Positions 8,894-16,857 of a stretch of DNA of 64,000 nucleotides are shown here, piece after piece. The position numbers and the translations under genes were made by a program. The stretch is from positions 62,001 to 126,000 of the forward strand of contig NZ_CADIKI010000025.1 in NCBI RefSeq assembly GCF_902859935.1, written 5' to 3'. Under the pieces are notes generated by a model. The model did not search any database and was not told the origin of the DNA. It saw only the letters and a program-made list of their open reading frames with translations. Every line of letters begins with the position of its first letter. Positions within the stretch are counted from its first letter, which is position 1. The stretch is from Paraburkholderia fynbosensis. Its GTDB lineage: Bacteria > Pseudomonadota > Gammaproteobacteria > Burkholderiales > Burkholderiaceae.

Positions 8894-10426
8894 TTACTGA
8901 AACGCCACCTCGGCAAAGCTGCGCAGCTTCCGGCTATGCAAACGATGCAGCCCGTTGGTGCGCAATATCTCCATCGCCTTCACGCCGATCTGCAGATGCT
9001 GATCGACCTGCGCACGATAGAACTGATCCGCCATGCCCGGCAGCTTCAGCTCGCCGTGCAGAGGCTTGTCCGACACGCACAGCAAGGTGCCGTAAGGCAC
9101 CCGGAAACGGAAGCCGTTCGCGGCGATCGTCGCGCTTTCCATATCGAGCGCGATCGCGCGGCTTTGCGATAGCCGCTGCACCGGCTCGCGATGATCGCGC
9201 AACTCCCAGTTGCGGTTGTCCACGCTCGCCACCGTGCCCGTGCGCATCACCCGCTTCAACTCGACGCCGTCCAGCTGGGTGACCTGCGCGACCGCGCGCT
9301 CCAGCGCGACCTGCACTTCGGCGAGCGCCGGAATCGGCACCCACAGTGGCAAGTCGGCGTCGAGCACGTGGTCCTCACGCACATAGCCGTGCGCGAGCAC
9401 GTAGTCGCCGAGGCGCTGCGTGTTGCGCAGACCCGCGCAGTGGCCGAGCATGATCCACGCATGCGGACGCAGCACGGCGATGTGATCGGTAATGGTCTTC
9501 GCGTTCGACGGCCCGACGCCGATGTTGATCATCGTGATGCCGCTGCCGTCCGCGCGCTTCAGGTGATACGCGGGCATCTGCGGCAGACGCGGCGGCGCGG
9601 TGCCCTCCTGTGACTGCTCGCCCAGATTCTCGTTGTACGTGACCACGTCGCCGGGTTCGACGAACGACGTGTATTCGCTGCGATAGGCGCGCAGGTCTTC
9701 GTCGTCGGTATGGGCCATCATCGTGCGGCCGAGCTTCACGAACTCGTCGATATAGAACTGATAGTTCGTGTACAGCACGTAGTTCTGGCAATGCGTGGGC
9801 GACGTAGCCGTATAGTGCTTCAGCCGATGCAGCGAGAAATCGACCCGCGCCGCAGTGAACAGCGCGAGCGGATGCGGCTCGCCGGTCAACGGCTCATACG
9901 TGCCGTTGACGATGCGGTCGTCGAGTAGCGCGAGGTCCGGCGTATCGAACACGTCGCGCATCAGGAACAGACGCTCGCGATCCAGATCCCCTTCGAGGTG
10001 AATGCCCTCGGCGAACGCGAAATGAATCGGAATCGGCTGGTCGGACACGCCGACTTCGATCTGCACATGATGGTTCTTCGCCAGCAGACGCAATTGTTCG
10101 CGATAGTAGTCGCCGAACAGATCGGGTCGCGTCACGGTCGTTTCGAACACGCCCGGACCCGCGACAAAACCGTACGAGCGGCGCGAGTCGATATGCGTGT
10201 TGACTTCCGTGCATACGCGCACGAACGGATAGCAGGCGCGCACACGGCGCTCGAACTTTTCGTTGCGGCGATAGCGCGCGAACGCATCGCGCAGGAACGA
10301 GGTGTTCGCTTCGTAGATTGCCGAGAGACGGGTGACGGCCTCGGTCGCATCGTCGAAGGATTCGGTTCGGAAGCTGCTTGCGGGAGTCTGCACCGCGCGT
10401 TGATTGGTATCGTTGTTCATCTTCAT
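8894..10426 (-). CDS. amn: AMP nucleosidase
   Basis: This 510-residue protein is recognised along its whole length as AMP nucleosidase. It has an N-terminal regulatory domain (to about 190, with YPFVRVCTEVNTHIDSRRSYG) and a C-terminal nucleoside-phosphorylase-like domain with MINIGVGPSNAKTITDHIA, IMLGHCAGLRNTQRLGDYVL and the conserved ALDMESATIAANGFRF. It hydrolyses AMP to adenine and ribose-5-phosphate, a way to control the AMP pool. The length is close to that of the E. coli enzyme. Translation could also begin at the second Met, two codons later. It diverges from the DUF2782-like gene, with about 190 bp between them. The LOG protein nearby may act on similar nucleotides; that link is only a suggestion. 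Confidence 0.93.
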   Translation of the reverse strand: MKMNNDTNQRAVQTPASSFRTESFDDATEAVTRLSAIYEANTSFLRDAFARYRRNEKFERRVRACYPFVRVCTEVNTHIDSRRSYGFVAGPGVFETTVTRPDLFGDYYREQLRLLAKNHHVQIEVGVSDQPIPIHFAFAEGIHLEGDLDRERLFLMRDVFDTPDLALLDDRIVNGTYEPLTGEPHPLALFTAARVDFSLHRLKHYTATSPTHCQNYVLYTNYQFYIDEFVKLGRTMMAHTDDEDLRAYRSEYTSFVEPGDVVTYNENLGEQSQEGTAPPRLPQMPAYHLKRADGSGITMINIGVGPSNAKTITDHIAVLRPHAWIMLGHCAGLRNTQRLGDYVLAHGYVREDHVLDADLPLWVPIPALAEVQVALERAVAQVTQLDGVELKRVMRTGTVASVDNRNWELRDHREPVQRLSQSRAIALDMESATIAANGFRFRVPYGTLLCVSDKPLHGELKLPGMADQFYRAQVDQHLQIGVKAMEILRTNGLHRLHSRKLRSFAEVAFQ

Positions 10427-10589
10427 TCGCCCCTATTGATGAGACGACATTACCACGGAACACGGGTTCGCCAAATGACCTGGCGCCACCCGCAACACAT
10501 GCGCGCGCACTGTCTGCAAGATTGCGGGCGCCTCGCGCGAAAGCAGCGCAAAATAAGGCGATCGCGCCCGATCGTCAGGCTGGATTTGC

Positions 10590-10613
10590 TAGAATCGGGG
10601 CACCATATTGGAG
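10590..10613 (+). promoter_or_regulatory. Probable -10 box and RBS of the DUF2782-like gene
   Basis: TAGAAT at 10590-10595 lies 25 bp before the ATG at 10621, and GGAG at 10610-10613 is the ribosome binding site. No clear -35 box is seen. Confidence 0.4.
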
Positions 10614-10620
10614 AATCACC

Positions 10621-11016
10621 ATGAAGCCGCTCCTTCCCGTCGCCGTTGCACTGGCCCTCGCCTTTGGCAACGCCGCGATGGCTGCCCAGCCTGTCGATGA
10701 CACTCCGCCGCCCAACGCGCCCCAGTCGGCCAACGAACGGGCGGGGCTGCCTGACCTGGAGAAGATCAATCGCCCGGGCGCCGAGGTCAGCTCGAAGGTC
10801 GAAATCAACGTGCCGCGCACGCCGAGCTTCCACGAGCGCAGCGCCAACGGCACCGAAATCACCGAATACCGCGACAAGGGCAAACCGGTTGAAATCAACG
10901 TGAATTCGAACCTCGGCACGCGCTACCAGATGAGCGCGCCGCTCGACACATCGCCCACCGTGCGCGACAACGGCCGCGCCAGCACGCGTTTGCCGTCGGT
11001 GAATCTGCGCTATTGA
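10621..11016 (+). CDS. Exported DUF2782-like protein
   Basis: This 131-residue protein has a signal peptide, MKPLLPVAVALALAFGNAAM, with likely cleavage after AMA. The mature part is proline- and asparagine-rich and contains RSANGTEITEYRDKGKPVEI, a short pattern reminiscent of DUF2782 proteins, which sit between polA and thrB in pseudomonads. Its function is unknown; a periplasmic location is inferred from the signal. GGAG lies seven bases before the ATG, fixing the start. It is followed after 238 bp by homoserine kinase on the same strand, and that gap holds no recognisable gene. The family call is moderate; presence as a real gene is well supported. Confidence 0.7.
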   Translation: MKPLLPVAVALALAFGNAAMAAQPVDDTPPPNAPQSANERAGLPDLEKINRPGAEVSSKVEINVPRTPSFHERSANGTEITEYRDKGKPVEINVNSNLGTRYQMSAPLDTSPTVRDNGRASTRLPSVNLRY

Positions 11017-11254
11017 CGGATACCGGACGGCGGCCCGGTGCGGACCGCCCTGGCGCCTGCCACGCGCTTCGCGAGGCGGCGCCCCGAGTGGACGCCTCGC
11101 CGCCGTGCTTTATCCTCGCAACATGGCGTTGCGATGCGAGGTTCGCCACGCGGCCCTGATCGCTCCCGCACAACACCTTTTCAGCACCGCATTTGCCACA
11201 CATCGCACTGGCCGCCTCGCGCCAGCCCGACCAACCTGATCCGACGTTTCCCGC

Positions 11255-12250
11255 ATGGCTGTCTTCACCGCTGTCAACGAACCCCAACTAGCAGAATGGA
11301 TGCGTCACTACGATCTCGGCGATGTCGTCGAGTTTCGCGGCATCTCGTCCGGCATTGAAAACAGCAATTTCTTTCTGACGACGACGCGCGGCGAATACGT
11401 CCTGACGATTTTCGAAAAGCTGACGGCCGAACAACTGCCCTTCTACCTCGACCTCATGCGCCACCTGGCCGCGCACCGCGTCCCGGTGCCCGACCCGATG
11501 CCGCGCGAGGACGGCGCGCTGTTCAGCATGCTGCGCGGCAAGCCCGCGGCCATCGTGACCAAGCTCGAAGGTGCGCCGGAACTGGCGCCTGGCGTCGAGC
11601 ACTGCGTCGAAGTCGGGCAAATGCTGGCGCGCATGCATCTCGCCGGGCGCGATTACACCGGCTATCAGCCGAATCTGCGCAGCCTGCCATGGTGGCGCGA
11701 AACCGTACCGACCATCCTGCCATATCTGGAAGGCGCGCAGCGCGATCTGCTGTCGTCCGAACTCGCGCATCAGGAAGCCTTCTTCGCCTCGGCCGATTAC
11801 GCCGCGCTGCCCGCAGGCCCCTGCCACGCCGACCTGTTCCGCGACAACGCGATGTTCGCGCATGCCGCGCCGGACACCGGCCATGAAGTGCGCCTCGGCG
11901 GATTCTTCGACTTCTATTTCGCCGGTTGCGACAAGTGGCTGTTCGACGTCGCCGTGACGGTCAACGACTGGTGCGTCGACCTCGCCACCGGCAAGCTGGA
12001 TGACGCGCGCACCGAAGCCATGTTGCGCGCCTACCAGACCGTGCGCCCGTTCACTGCCGAAGAAAACCGCCATTGGGGCGACATGCTGCGTGCCGGCGCG
12101 TACCGCTTCTGGGTCTCGCGCCTGTATGATTTTCATCTGCCGCGTGCGGCAGAACTGCTCAAACCGCACGATCCCGGCCATTTCGAGCGCATTCTGCGCG
12201 AACGCCTGTCCGGCGTTGCACATCCAGGCATCCATACTCCATGCAACTGA
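11255..12250 (+). CDS. thrB: Homoserine kinase (type II, aminoglycoside-phosphotransferase fold)
   Basis: This 331-residue protein has the APH/choline-kinase fold used by proteobacterial ThrB, not the GHMP fold of E. coli. The catalytic loop is HADLFRDN at residues 191-198 with Asp193 as probable base, followed by GGFFDFYFAGCDKWLFDVAV, where an acidic residue binds Mg. The N-terminus AVFTAVNEPQLAEWMRHYDL and the GIENSNFFL segment are typical. It phosphorylates L-homoserine on the way to threonine. The 3' end overlaps the next gene by 10 bp, so the two are probably co-transcribed and coupled. Proximity to polA and a DUF2782-like gene matches the arrangement in other proteobacteria. Confidence 0.93.
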   Translation: MAVFTAVNEPQLAEWMRHYDLGDVVEFRGISSGIENSNFFLTTTRGEYVLTIFEKLTAEQLPFYLDLMRHLAAHRVPVPDPMPREDGALFSMLRGKPAAIVTKLEGAPELAPGVEHCVEVGQMLARMHLAGRDYTGYQPNLRSLPWWRETVPTILPYLEGAQRDLLSSELAHQEAFFASADYAALPAGPCHADLFRDNAMFAHAAPDTGHEVRLGGFFDFYFAGCDKWLFDVAVTVNDWCVDLATGKLDDARTEAMLRAYQTVRPFTAEENRHWGDMLRAGAYRFWVSRLYDFHLPRAAELLKPHDPGHFERILRERLSGVAHPGIHTPCN

Positions 12251-13047
12251 TCGAAGTCCCCGCGAAAACCGGCTATGTGTGGTTCCGGCAGGGTATCTGG
12301 CTGTTCCGCAAGAACCCGCTCGCATTCCTGACGCTGTTCTTCACCTACTTGCTGGTGATGACGCTCGTCTCACAGATTCCGGTGGTCGGCGGCGTGCTGC
12401 CGCTCGCGTTCATTCCGGGTGTCGCGGTCGGCTTCATGGCGGCATGCCGCAACACGATCGCGGGCAAGCCGGTGTTCCCGACCATTCTGGTGGACGGCTT
12501 TCACTCGTACGGTCCGGTGGTCACGCGGCGGTTGCTGGTGCTCGGCGTGCTGTATGTCGTCGCGATGGGCCTCGTGCTCGCCGGTTCGGCGCTCGCCGAC
12601 GGCGGCATGCTGCTGAAGGTGATGCTCGGCGGCGGCGCCCTGGATCAGGAGGCGATCGCCAACAGCAACATTCCGCTCGCGGTGATCACGGCCTTCGCGT
12701 TCTATATTCCGGTGGCAATGATCTTCTGGTTCTCGCCGATTCTCGCCGCATGGCATGACGTGCCGCCCGCAAAGGCGATGTTCTTCAGCGTCGTCAGTTG
12801 CTGGCGCAATCGCGGCGCGTTCGTCGTGTTCGGCGCGCTGTGGTTCGCAGTGGCGATGACGGTGTCGCTCGGCCTGTCCGCGCTGATGCAGGCGCTGGGC
12901 GCAGCCGACTTCGCCTTCGCGATCCTGATGCCGGCCACGATGATCGTCACGACCATGCTGTACTGCTCGTTCTACGCGACCTATCGCGGCTGCTTCGGCG
13001 TACAAACGCCCGAGGCGCCGGATCTGCCGACCACGCCGGCAGCCTAG
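12241..13047 (+). CDS. BPSS1780-family integral membrane protein
   Basis: This 268-residue protein has about six hydrophobic segments, including FLTLFFTYLLVMTLVSQIPV, LGVLYVVAMGLVLAGSALA, AVITAFAFYIPVAMIFWFSP and FVVFGALWFAVAMTVSLGLS. Its start MQLIEVPAKTGYVWFRQGIW and WRNRGAFVVFG match the BPSS1780 family of betaproteobacterial membrane proteins, whose function is not known. It overlaps thrB by 10 bp, which suggests shared expression, but no role in threonine synthesis follows from the sequence. An Asn/Pro-poor cytoplasmic tail ends with PEAPDLPTTPAA. Confidence 0.85.
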   Translation: MQLIEVPAKTGYVWFRQGIWLFRKNPLAFLTLFFTYLLVMTLVSQIPVVGGVLPLAFIPGVAVGFMAACRNTIAGKPVFPTILVDGFHSYGPVVTRRLLVLGVLYVVAMGLVLAGSALADGGMLLKVMLGGGALDQEAIANSNIPLAVITAFAFYIPVAMIFWFSPILAAWHDVPPAKAMFFSVVSCWRNRGAFVVFGALWFAVAMTVSLGLSALMQALGAADFAFAILMPATMIVTTMLYCSFYATYRGCFGVQTPEAPDLPTTPAA

Positions 13048-13176
13048 ACGTTCGTTCAGAAGCCGTCGCGGAGCGGGTGCTGTTCTGGCGCCCGCCCGCC
13101 AGTTTCCTCCCTGCGCCGCTTCGTCCGCTCCCTCGCCATACTCGTCACGCCGCATGAATTTGCGGCACAATGGTTT

Positions 13177-13197
13177 GTGTGCAATCGATTTGCACAC
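13177..13197 (+). promoter_or_regulatory. OhrR operator at its own gene
   Basis: GTGTGCAA-TCGAT-TTGCACAC is a perfect 8+8 bp palindrome, 20 bp before the ohrR ATG. A related AT-rich palindrome lies before ohr. OhrR proteins bind such palindromes and release them on peroxide oxidation, so autoregulation is likely. Confidence 0.7.
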
Positions 13198-13217
13198 TAC
13201 TTCAGACGAGATGCATC

Positions 13218-13670
13218 ATGACCCAGCGCCCCGCTTTGCCGTTCACGCTCGACGAGCAACTTTGCTTCGCCCTCTACTCGACCTCGCTTGCCATGACGAA
13301 AGCGTACAAGCCGTTGCTCGAGAAACTGGGCCTCACGTACCCGCAATATCTGACGATGCTGGTGCTGTGGGAAAGTGACGACGTCACCGTCAAGGACATG
13401 GCCGCCCGCCTGAATCTCGACTCGGCGACGGTCACGCCGCTGCTCAAACGGCTCGAAGCGCAAGGCCTGCTGGAGCGGGTACGCGGCGTCGACGATGAGC
13501 GACTCGTGTATATCCGGCTTACCAAGGCCGGCGCGGCGCTCAAGCGCCAGGCGCGCGAAGTGCCTGCGGAAATCCTCTGCGCGACCCAGCAGACACCGGA
13601 ATTCCTGCTGCACCTGCGCGACGATCTGACGCGCCTGCGCGCCACGCTCAACGACTACATGGATCAGTAA
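13218..13670 (+). CDS. ohrR: Organic-hydroperoxide-sensing MarR repressor
   Basis: This 150-residue MarR-family winged-helix protein has the OhrR hallmark LDEQLCFALYSTSLAMTKAY, with the peroxide-sensing Cys16. A second cysteine, Cys121, in EVPAEILCATQQ fits the two-Cys class, which forms a disulfide with the partner subunit on oxidation. The DNA-binding helices span DMAARLNLDSATVTPLLKRL and the wing is VRGVDDERLVYIRLT. It should repress itself and the following ohr gene and be released by organic hydroperoxides. The start at 13218 is used because the upstream in-frame start at 13170 would place coding sequence over the operator. Confidence 0.92.
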   Translation: MTQRPALPFTLDEQLCFALYSTSLAMTKAYKPLLEKLGLTYPQYLTMLVLWESDDVTVKDMAARLNLDSATVTPLLKRLEAQGLLERVRGVDDERLVYIRLTKAGAALKRQAREVPAEILCATQQTPEFLLHLRDDLTRLRATLNDYMDQ

Positions 13671-13717
13671 CCGCGCTGTCGCCAAACGCACGCTATCGTG
13701 TCGATTCAAAAATTAGT

Positions 13718-13746
13718 TTGCACACAAATGATTTGTGTACTATCTT
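13718..13746 (+). promoter_or_regulatory. ohr promoter with OhrR operator inside
   Basis: TTGCAC (13718-13723) and TATCTT (13741-13746) are spaced 17 bp as -35 and -10. Between them lies the palindrome ACACAAAT-G-ATTTGTGT (13722-13738), so a bound OhrR would block RNA polymerase. The ohr ATG is about 95 bp downstream. Confidence 0.7.
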
Positions 13747-13841
13747 AACGACATGCCGCTTCGATAGCACGCCGCCGGAATGCCGGCCCAACAGACAGTG
13801 GCAACCATGCAGACCCTGACAACCGAACAAGGAGCAACGCC

Positions 13842-14261
13842 ATGAACATCCTCTACAAAGCAAGCGCAACGAGTACCGGTGGCCGCGACGGCCGTGCCGT
13901 GTCGTCGGACAATGCGTTGGACGTCAAGCTGGCCGCACCGCGCGAACTGGGCGGCAACGGCGCGGCAGGCACGAATCCGGAACAACTGTTTGCCGCCGGC
14001 TACTCGGCCTGTTTCCTGAGCGCGATGAAATTCGTCGCCGGCCAGAAAAAGCAGGCCTTGCCCGCGGACACACAAGTGACCGCCGAAGTGGGCATCGGTC
14101 CAAACGACAAGGGCGGTTTCGCACTCGATATCGATCTGCGCATTTCGCTGCCGGGCCTGCCCGCGGACGCGGCAAAGGAACTGGTCGACGCGGCGCATCA
14201 AGTCTGCCCCTACTCGAACGCCACGCGCAACAACGTCGCGGTTCGTCTGCAAGTCGCCTGA
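13842..14261 (+). CDS. ohr: Organic hydroperoxide resistance protein
   Basis: This 139-residue protein belongs to the Ohr/OsmC family. Both redox cysteines are present: the peroxidatic Cys in FAAGYSACFLSAM and the resolving Cys in HQVCPYSNATRNN, with the Ohr-type spacing and the VAVRL C-terminus. It reduces fatty-acid and alkyl hydroperoxides using lipoylated proteins as electron donors in the cytoplasm. It is preceded by ohrR on the same strand and by its own promoter with an OhrR palindrome in the spacer. An AAGGAG sequence lies seven bases before the ATG. Confidence 0.95.
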   Translation: MNILYKASATSTGGRDGRAVSSDNALDVKLAAPRELGGNGAAGTNPEQLFAAGYSACFLSAMKFVAGQKKQALPADTQVTAEVGIGPNDKGGFALDIDLRISLPGLPADAAKELVDAAHQVCPYSNATRNNVAVRLQVA

Positions 14262-14465
14262 ACGGCGGCACGATCGAGTCGTCATTGAGTTGAGTCGGTC
14301 AAAGCGGCGCGCTACCCGCGCGCCGCCACGAACAACGCCCGCACCCCGCACAATAGGGGCGGGCGCTGTCGCGTTTTGCGCACGCGGCACGCAATCTGCG
14401 ACACCAGCCCGTGCCGCCTGGTGCGGCGCATCCTTTTCACCCCGACCGAAGACCGACCCATCCCG

Positions 14466-15965
14466 ATGACACGCGCCCGACGGCTGAACGACTCCTTCGA
14501 CACCGGTCTGGTCTGGTTCCGCCGCGATCTGCGCAACACCGACAACGCTGCCTTCTACTACGCGCTCAAGCGTTGCGAGCAGGTCTGGTGCGCGTTCGTA
14601 TTCGACACGACGATCCTGCAACCGCTCGTCGACGCCTGGCAGGTTCGTCATCCGGGCAAGCCGGTGCAGGACCGCCGCGTCGAGTTCATCCTCGAATCGC
14701 TGCATGAACTGGACGATGCGTTGCGCGCGAAGGGCGGCGGCCTGATCGTGCTGTACGGCGATCCGGTCGACCTTATCCCCGGTCTCGCCGCCGAACTGGG
14801 TGTCGAGGCGGTGTTCGCGAATCACGACTACGAGCCGGTCGCGATCGGGCGAGATGAGACGGTGCGTGAGCGTCTCACTGAAGCCGGACGCCAGTGGCTG
14901 ACGTTCAAGGATCAGGTGATTTTCGAACGCGACGAGGTGTTGACCGGCCAGAACAAACCGTTCACGGTGTTCACGCCGTACAGGAACGCGTGGCTCAAGC
15001 AATTGACGGCCTTCGATTTGAAGCCGTATCCGGCGGAAACTTATGCGAAGCATCTGGCGGCGCCGCCGCGAAAGCTCGACCGGAAATTGCCCGCGCTTGA
15101 CCAGCTCGGCTTCGCGCCGAGCAATCTCGCGGAACTGAAGTTGGTCACCGGCATGAGCGGCGCCCAGAGCCTGCTCGACGACTTTATGAGCCGCATCGAC
15201 AGTTATGCGGAGCGGCGCGACTTCCCGGCCGCCAAAGGCCCGAGCTATCTATCGGTCCATCTGCGCTTCGGCACGGTGTCGATCCGCACGCTCGCGCGCC
15301 TCGCCCACGAGATGTCGTTGCAACCCGACGGACAAGGTTCGGCCACGTGGCTGTCGGAGCTGATCTGGCGGGACTTCTACTTCATGATCCTCGCGCATCA
15401 TCCGCGGCTGGCGAGCGGCGCATCGTTCAGGCAGGAGTACGACCGGCTACGCTGGGAGCGAGGCCCGCAGGCCGACGAAGCGTTCGCCGCCTGGTGCGAC
15501 GGCCGCACCGGCTATCCGCTGATCGACGCCGCGATGCTGCAACTGAACCGCACCGGCTACATGCACAACCGTCTGCGGATGGTCACGGCGAGCTTTCTGG
15601 TGAAAGATCTGGGCGTGGACTGGCGGCTCGGCGAGCGCTACTTCGCCGAACAGCTGAACGACTTTGATTTCTCGGCGAACAACGGCGGTTGGCAATGGGC
15701 GGCGTCGACCGGATGCGATGCGCAGCCGTACTTCCGGATCTTCAATCCGATCACGCAATCCGAAAAATTCGATGCCGAGGGGCGCTTTATCAAAGGCTAT
15801 TTGCCGCAGCTTGCGAAGCTGCCGTCCAGATGGATTCACGCGCCGTGGCAGGCCGGTGCGCAGCAGCTCGCGGAATTCGGCGTGGAGCTGGGCAAGGACT
15901 ATCCGGAGCCCATTGTCGATCACGCCGAAGCACGCGCTCGCACGTTGGCACGTTTTGGCAAGTGA
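14466..15965 (+). CDS. phrB: Deoxyribodipyrimidine (CPD) photolyase
   Basis: This 499-residue class I CPD photolyase starts its alpha/beta antenna domain with GLVWFRRDLRNTDNAAFYYA. The FAD-binding C-terminal domain has SWLSELIWRDFYFMIL-like sequence (here TWLSELIWRDFY), TGYPLIDAAMLQLNRTGYMH, NRLRMVTASFLVKDLGVDWR and NGGWQWAASTGCDAQPYFRI. These contact FAD and the dimer lesion. It repairs UV-induced cyclobutane dimers using blue light. The start at 14466 is chosen because the 30 residues upstream are not family-like. A 9-bp GC hairpin at 14304-14326 sits in the 204-bp gap behind ohr. The closely following TspO gene is often light- or redox-linked in other bacteria. Confidence 0.95.
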   Translation: MTRARRLNDSFDTGLVWFRRDLRNTDNAAFYYALKRCEQVWCAFVFDTTILQPLVDAWQVRHPGKPVQDRRVEFILESLHELDDALRAKGGGLIVLYGDPVDLIPGLAAELGVEAVFANHDYEPVAIGRDETVRERLTEAGRQWLTFKDQVIFERDEVLTGQNKPFTVFTPYRNAWLKQLTAFDLKPYPAETYAKHLAAPPRKLDRKLPALDQLGFAPSNLAELKLVTGMSGAQSLLDDFMSRIDSYAERRDFPAAKGPSYLSVHLRFGTVSIRTLARLAHEMSLQPDGQGSATWLSELIWRDFYFMILAHHPRLASGASFRQEYDRLRWERGPQADEAFAAWCDGRTGYPLIDAAMLQLNRTGYMHNRLRMVTASFLVKDLGVDWRLGERYFAEQLNDFDFSANNGGWQWAASTGCDAQPYFRIFNPITQSEKFDAEGRFIKGYLPQLAKLPSRWIHAPWQAGAQQLAEFGVELGKDYPEPIVDHAEARARTLARFGK

Positions 15966-16010
15966 GCGCCCGCTTACGTTGCTCGGTCGATACTTCAAGG
16001 AGAGGTGAAG

Positions 16011-16469
16011 ATGCGCCGTTTGCCGTCGCTGCTCGTGTTTCTGATTTTGACGCTGGCTACCGGGCTGGTCGCGAGCCAGTTTCTGCCCGATGCCTGGTAC
16101 ACGTCGCTGCAAAAACCCGGGTTCAATCCACCCAACTGGGTGTTCCCGCCAGCCTGGACGGTGCTTTATGTGCTGATGGCGATTGCCGCGTGGCGCGTGT
16201 GGAAGCGCGACGGTTCGAGTTCGGCGATCGTCTTGTGGGTGGTGCAGTTGCTGTTCAACGCCGCGTGGATGTGGCTGTTTTTCGGCCTGCATCGACCGGA
16301 TCTCGCGCTGGCCGATATCGTGATCCTGCTGATCCTGATCGTCGCGCTGACATTCGTGTTCTGGCGACGGGACCGCTTGGCCGGCGTACTACTGGTGCCG
16401 TACGTCGCCTGGGTGGCGTTCGCTGCGGTGTTGAATTACGCGCTGTGGCAATTGAATCCGGCTGTGTGA
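16011..16469 (+). CDS. tspO: TspO/MBR family membrane protein
   Basis: This 152-residue protein has the five-helix TspO/peripheral benzodiazepine receptor pattern. The diagnostic stretch KPGFNPPNWVFPPAWTVLYV is followed by an Ala-rich helix, VQLLFNAAWMWLFFGLHRPD, and LVPYVAWVAFAAVLNYALW. TspO proteins bind porphyrins and are linked to tetrapyrrole export or degradation and stress. The ATG at 16011 has AAGGAG at 15998-16003; a GTG two codons earlier is ignored. It lies 45 bp after the photolyase on the same strand, so co-transcription is likely. Confidence 0.92.
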   Translation: MRRLPSLLVFLILTLATGLVASQFLPDAWYTSLQKPGFNPPNWVFPPAWTVLYVLMAIAAWRVWKRDGSSSAIVLWVVQLLFNAAWMWLFFGLHRPDLALADIVILLILIVALTFVFWRRDRLAGVLLVPYVAWVAFAAVLNYALWQLNPAV

Positions 16470-16529
16470 GCCGTTCTTTGCGTCAGCTTGGGTGAACACG
16501 TGCGTGATGGCTCGGGCGCTTCGCCCCAG

Positions 16530-16560
16530 GCATCGGCGTTTAATTACGCGCCGATGCTCT
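16530..16560 (+). terminator. Possible terminator between tspO and the DUF3563 gene
   Basis: GCATCGGCG (16530-16538) pairs perfectly with CGCCGATGC (16549-16557). Only a weak TCTTC tail follows on the plus strand. A second small hairpin, GGGCG-CTT-CGCCC, lies just before it. It separates two convergent genes. Confidence 0.4.
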
Positions 16561-16573
16561 TCACGCGCTCAGC

Positions 16574-16750
16574 TTAGTGCTGGCTCATCCACGACGGCTG
16601 GCGGACGTTCACCTCACGGTCGAGCTTGCGCATGCGGAATTCGAGATCGTACAGATCGGTCGCTTCGGCGAGGAACGCGTCGGCGCGCTCTTTCGCGAGT
16701 TGGTCGGGCGATTTCGTCAGAAAGAGGAACAGTCGGCTAAGCAGGTACAT
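16574..16750 (-). CDS. DUF3563 small protein
   Basis: This 58-residue protein starts MYLLSRLFLFLTKSPDQLAK and ends REVNVRQPSWMSQH. The N-terminal amphipathic stretch, the acidic DAFLAEATDLYDLEFRMRKL helix and the final Trp region match the DUF3563 family of Burkholderiales, whose function is not known. The start at 16750 is preferred over one five codons upstream. A perfect TATAAT lies about 60 bp before the start, next to two operator-like repeats, so this tiny gene is likely strongly and specifically controlled. Confidence 0.78.
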   Translation of the reverse strand: MYLLSRLFLFLTKSPDQLAKERADAFLAEATDLYDLEFRMRKLDREVNVRQPSWMSQH

Positions 16751-16786
16751 GATCGACCTCGGCAATGAATTTAAGCGTTAACTCTT

Positions 16787-16816
16787 AGGGATAACCCGCA
16801 TTATAGGGAAAACCCT
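16787..16816 (-). promoter_or_regulatory. Promoter and twin AGGG-N4-CCC sites ahead of the DUF3563 gene
   Basis: On the minus strand TATAAT (about 16800-16805) is a perfect -10 box. It lies between two inverted-repeat sites read on the plus strand as AGGG-ATAA-CCC (16787-16797) and AGGG-AAAA-CCCT (16805-16816). The sites are 18 bp apart and flank the -10 box. No binding protein can be named from sequence. Confidence 0.5.
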
Positions 16817-16857
16817 AGGATCGCGCTACCACTCATTTTCGAAGCGTTGTTTCCGAC

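Noticed and set aside
14304..14326. GC hairpin after ohr as terminator
   Set aside because: Stem is good but no T-run follows; its role is unclear.
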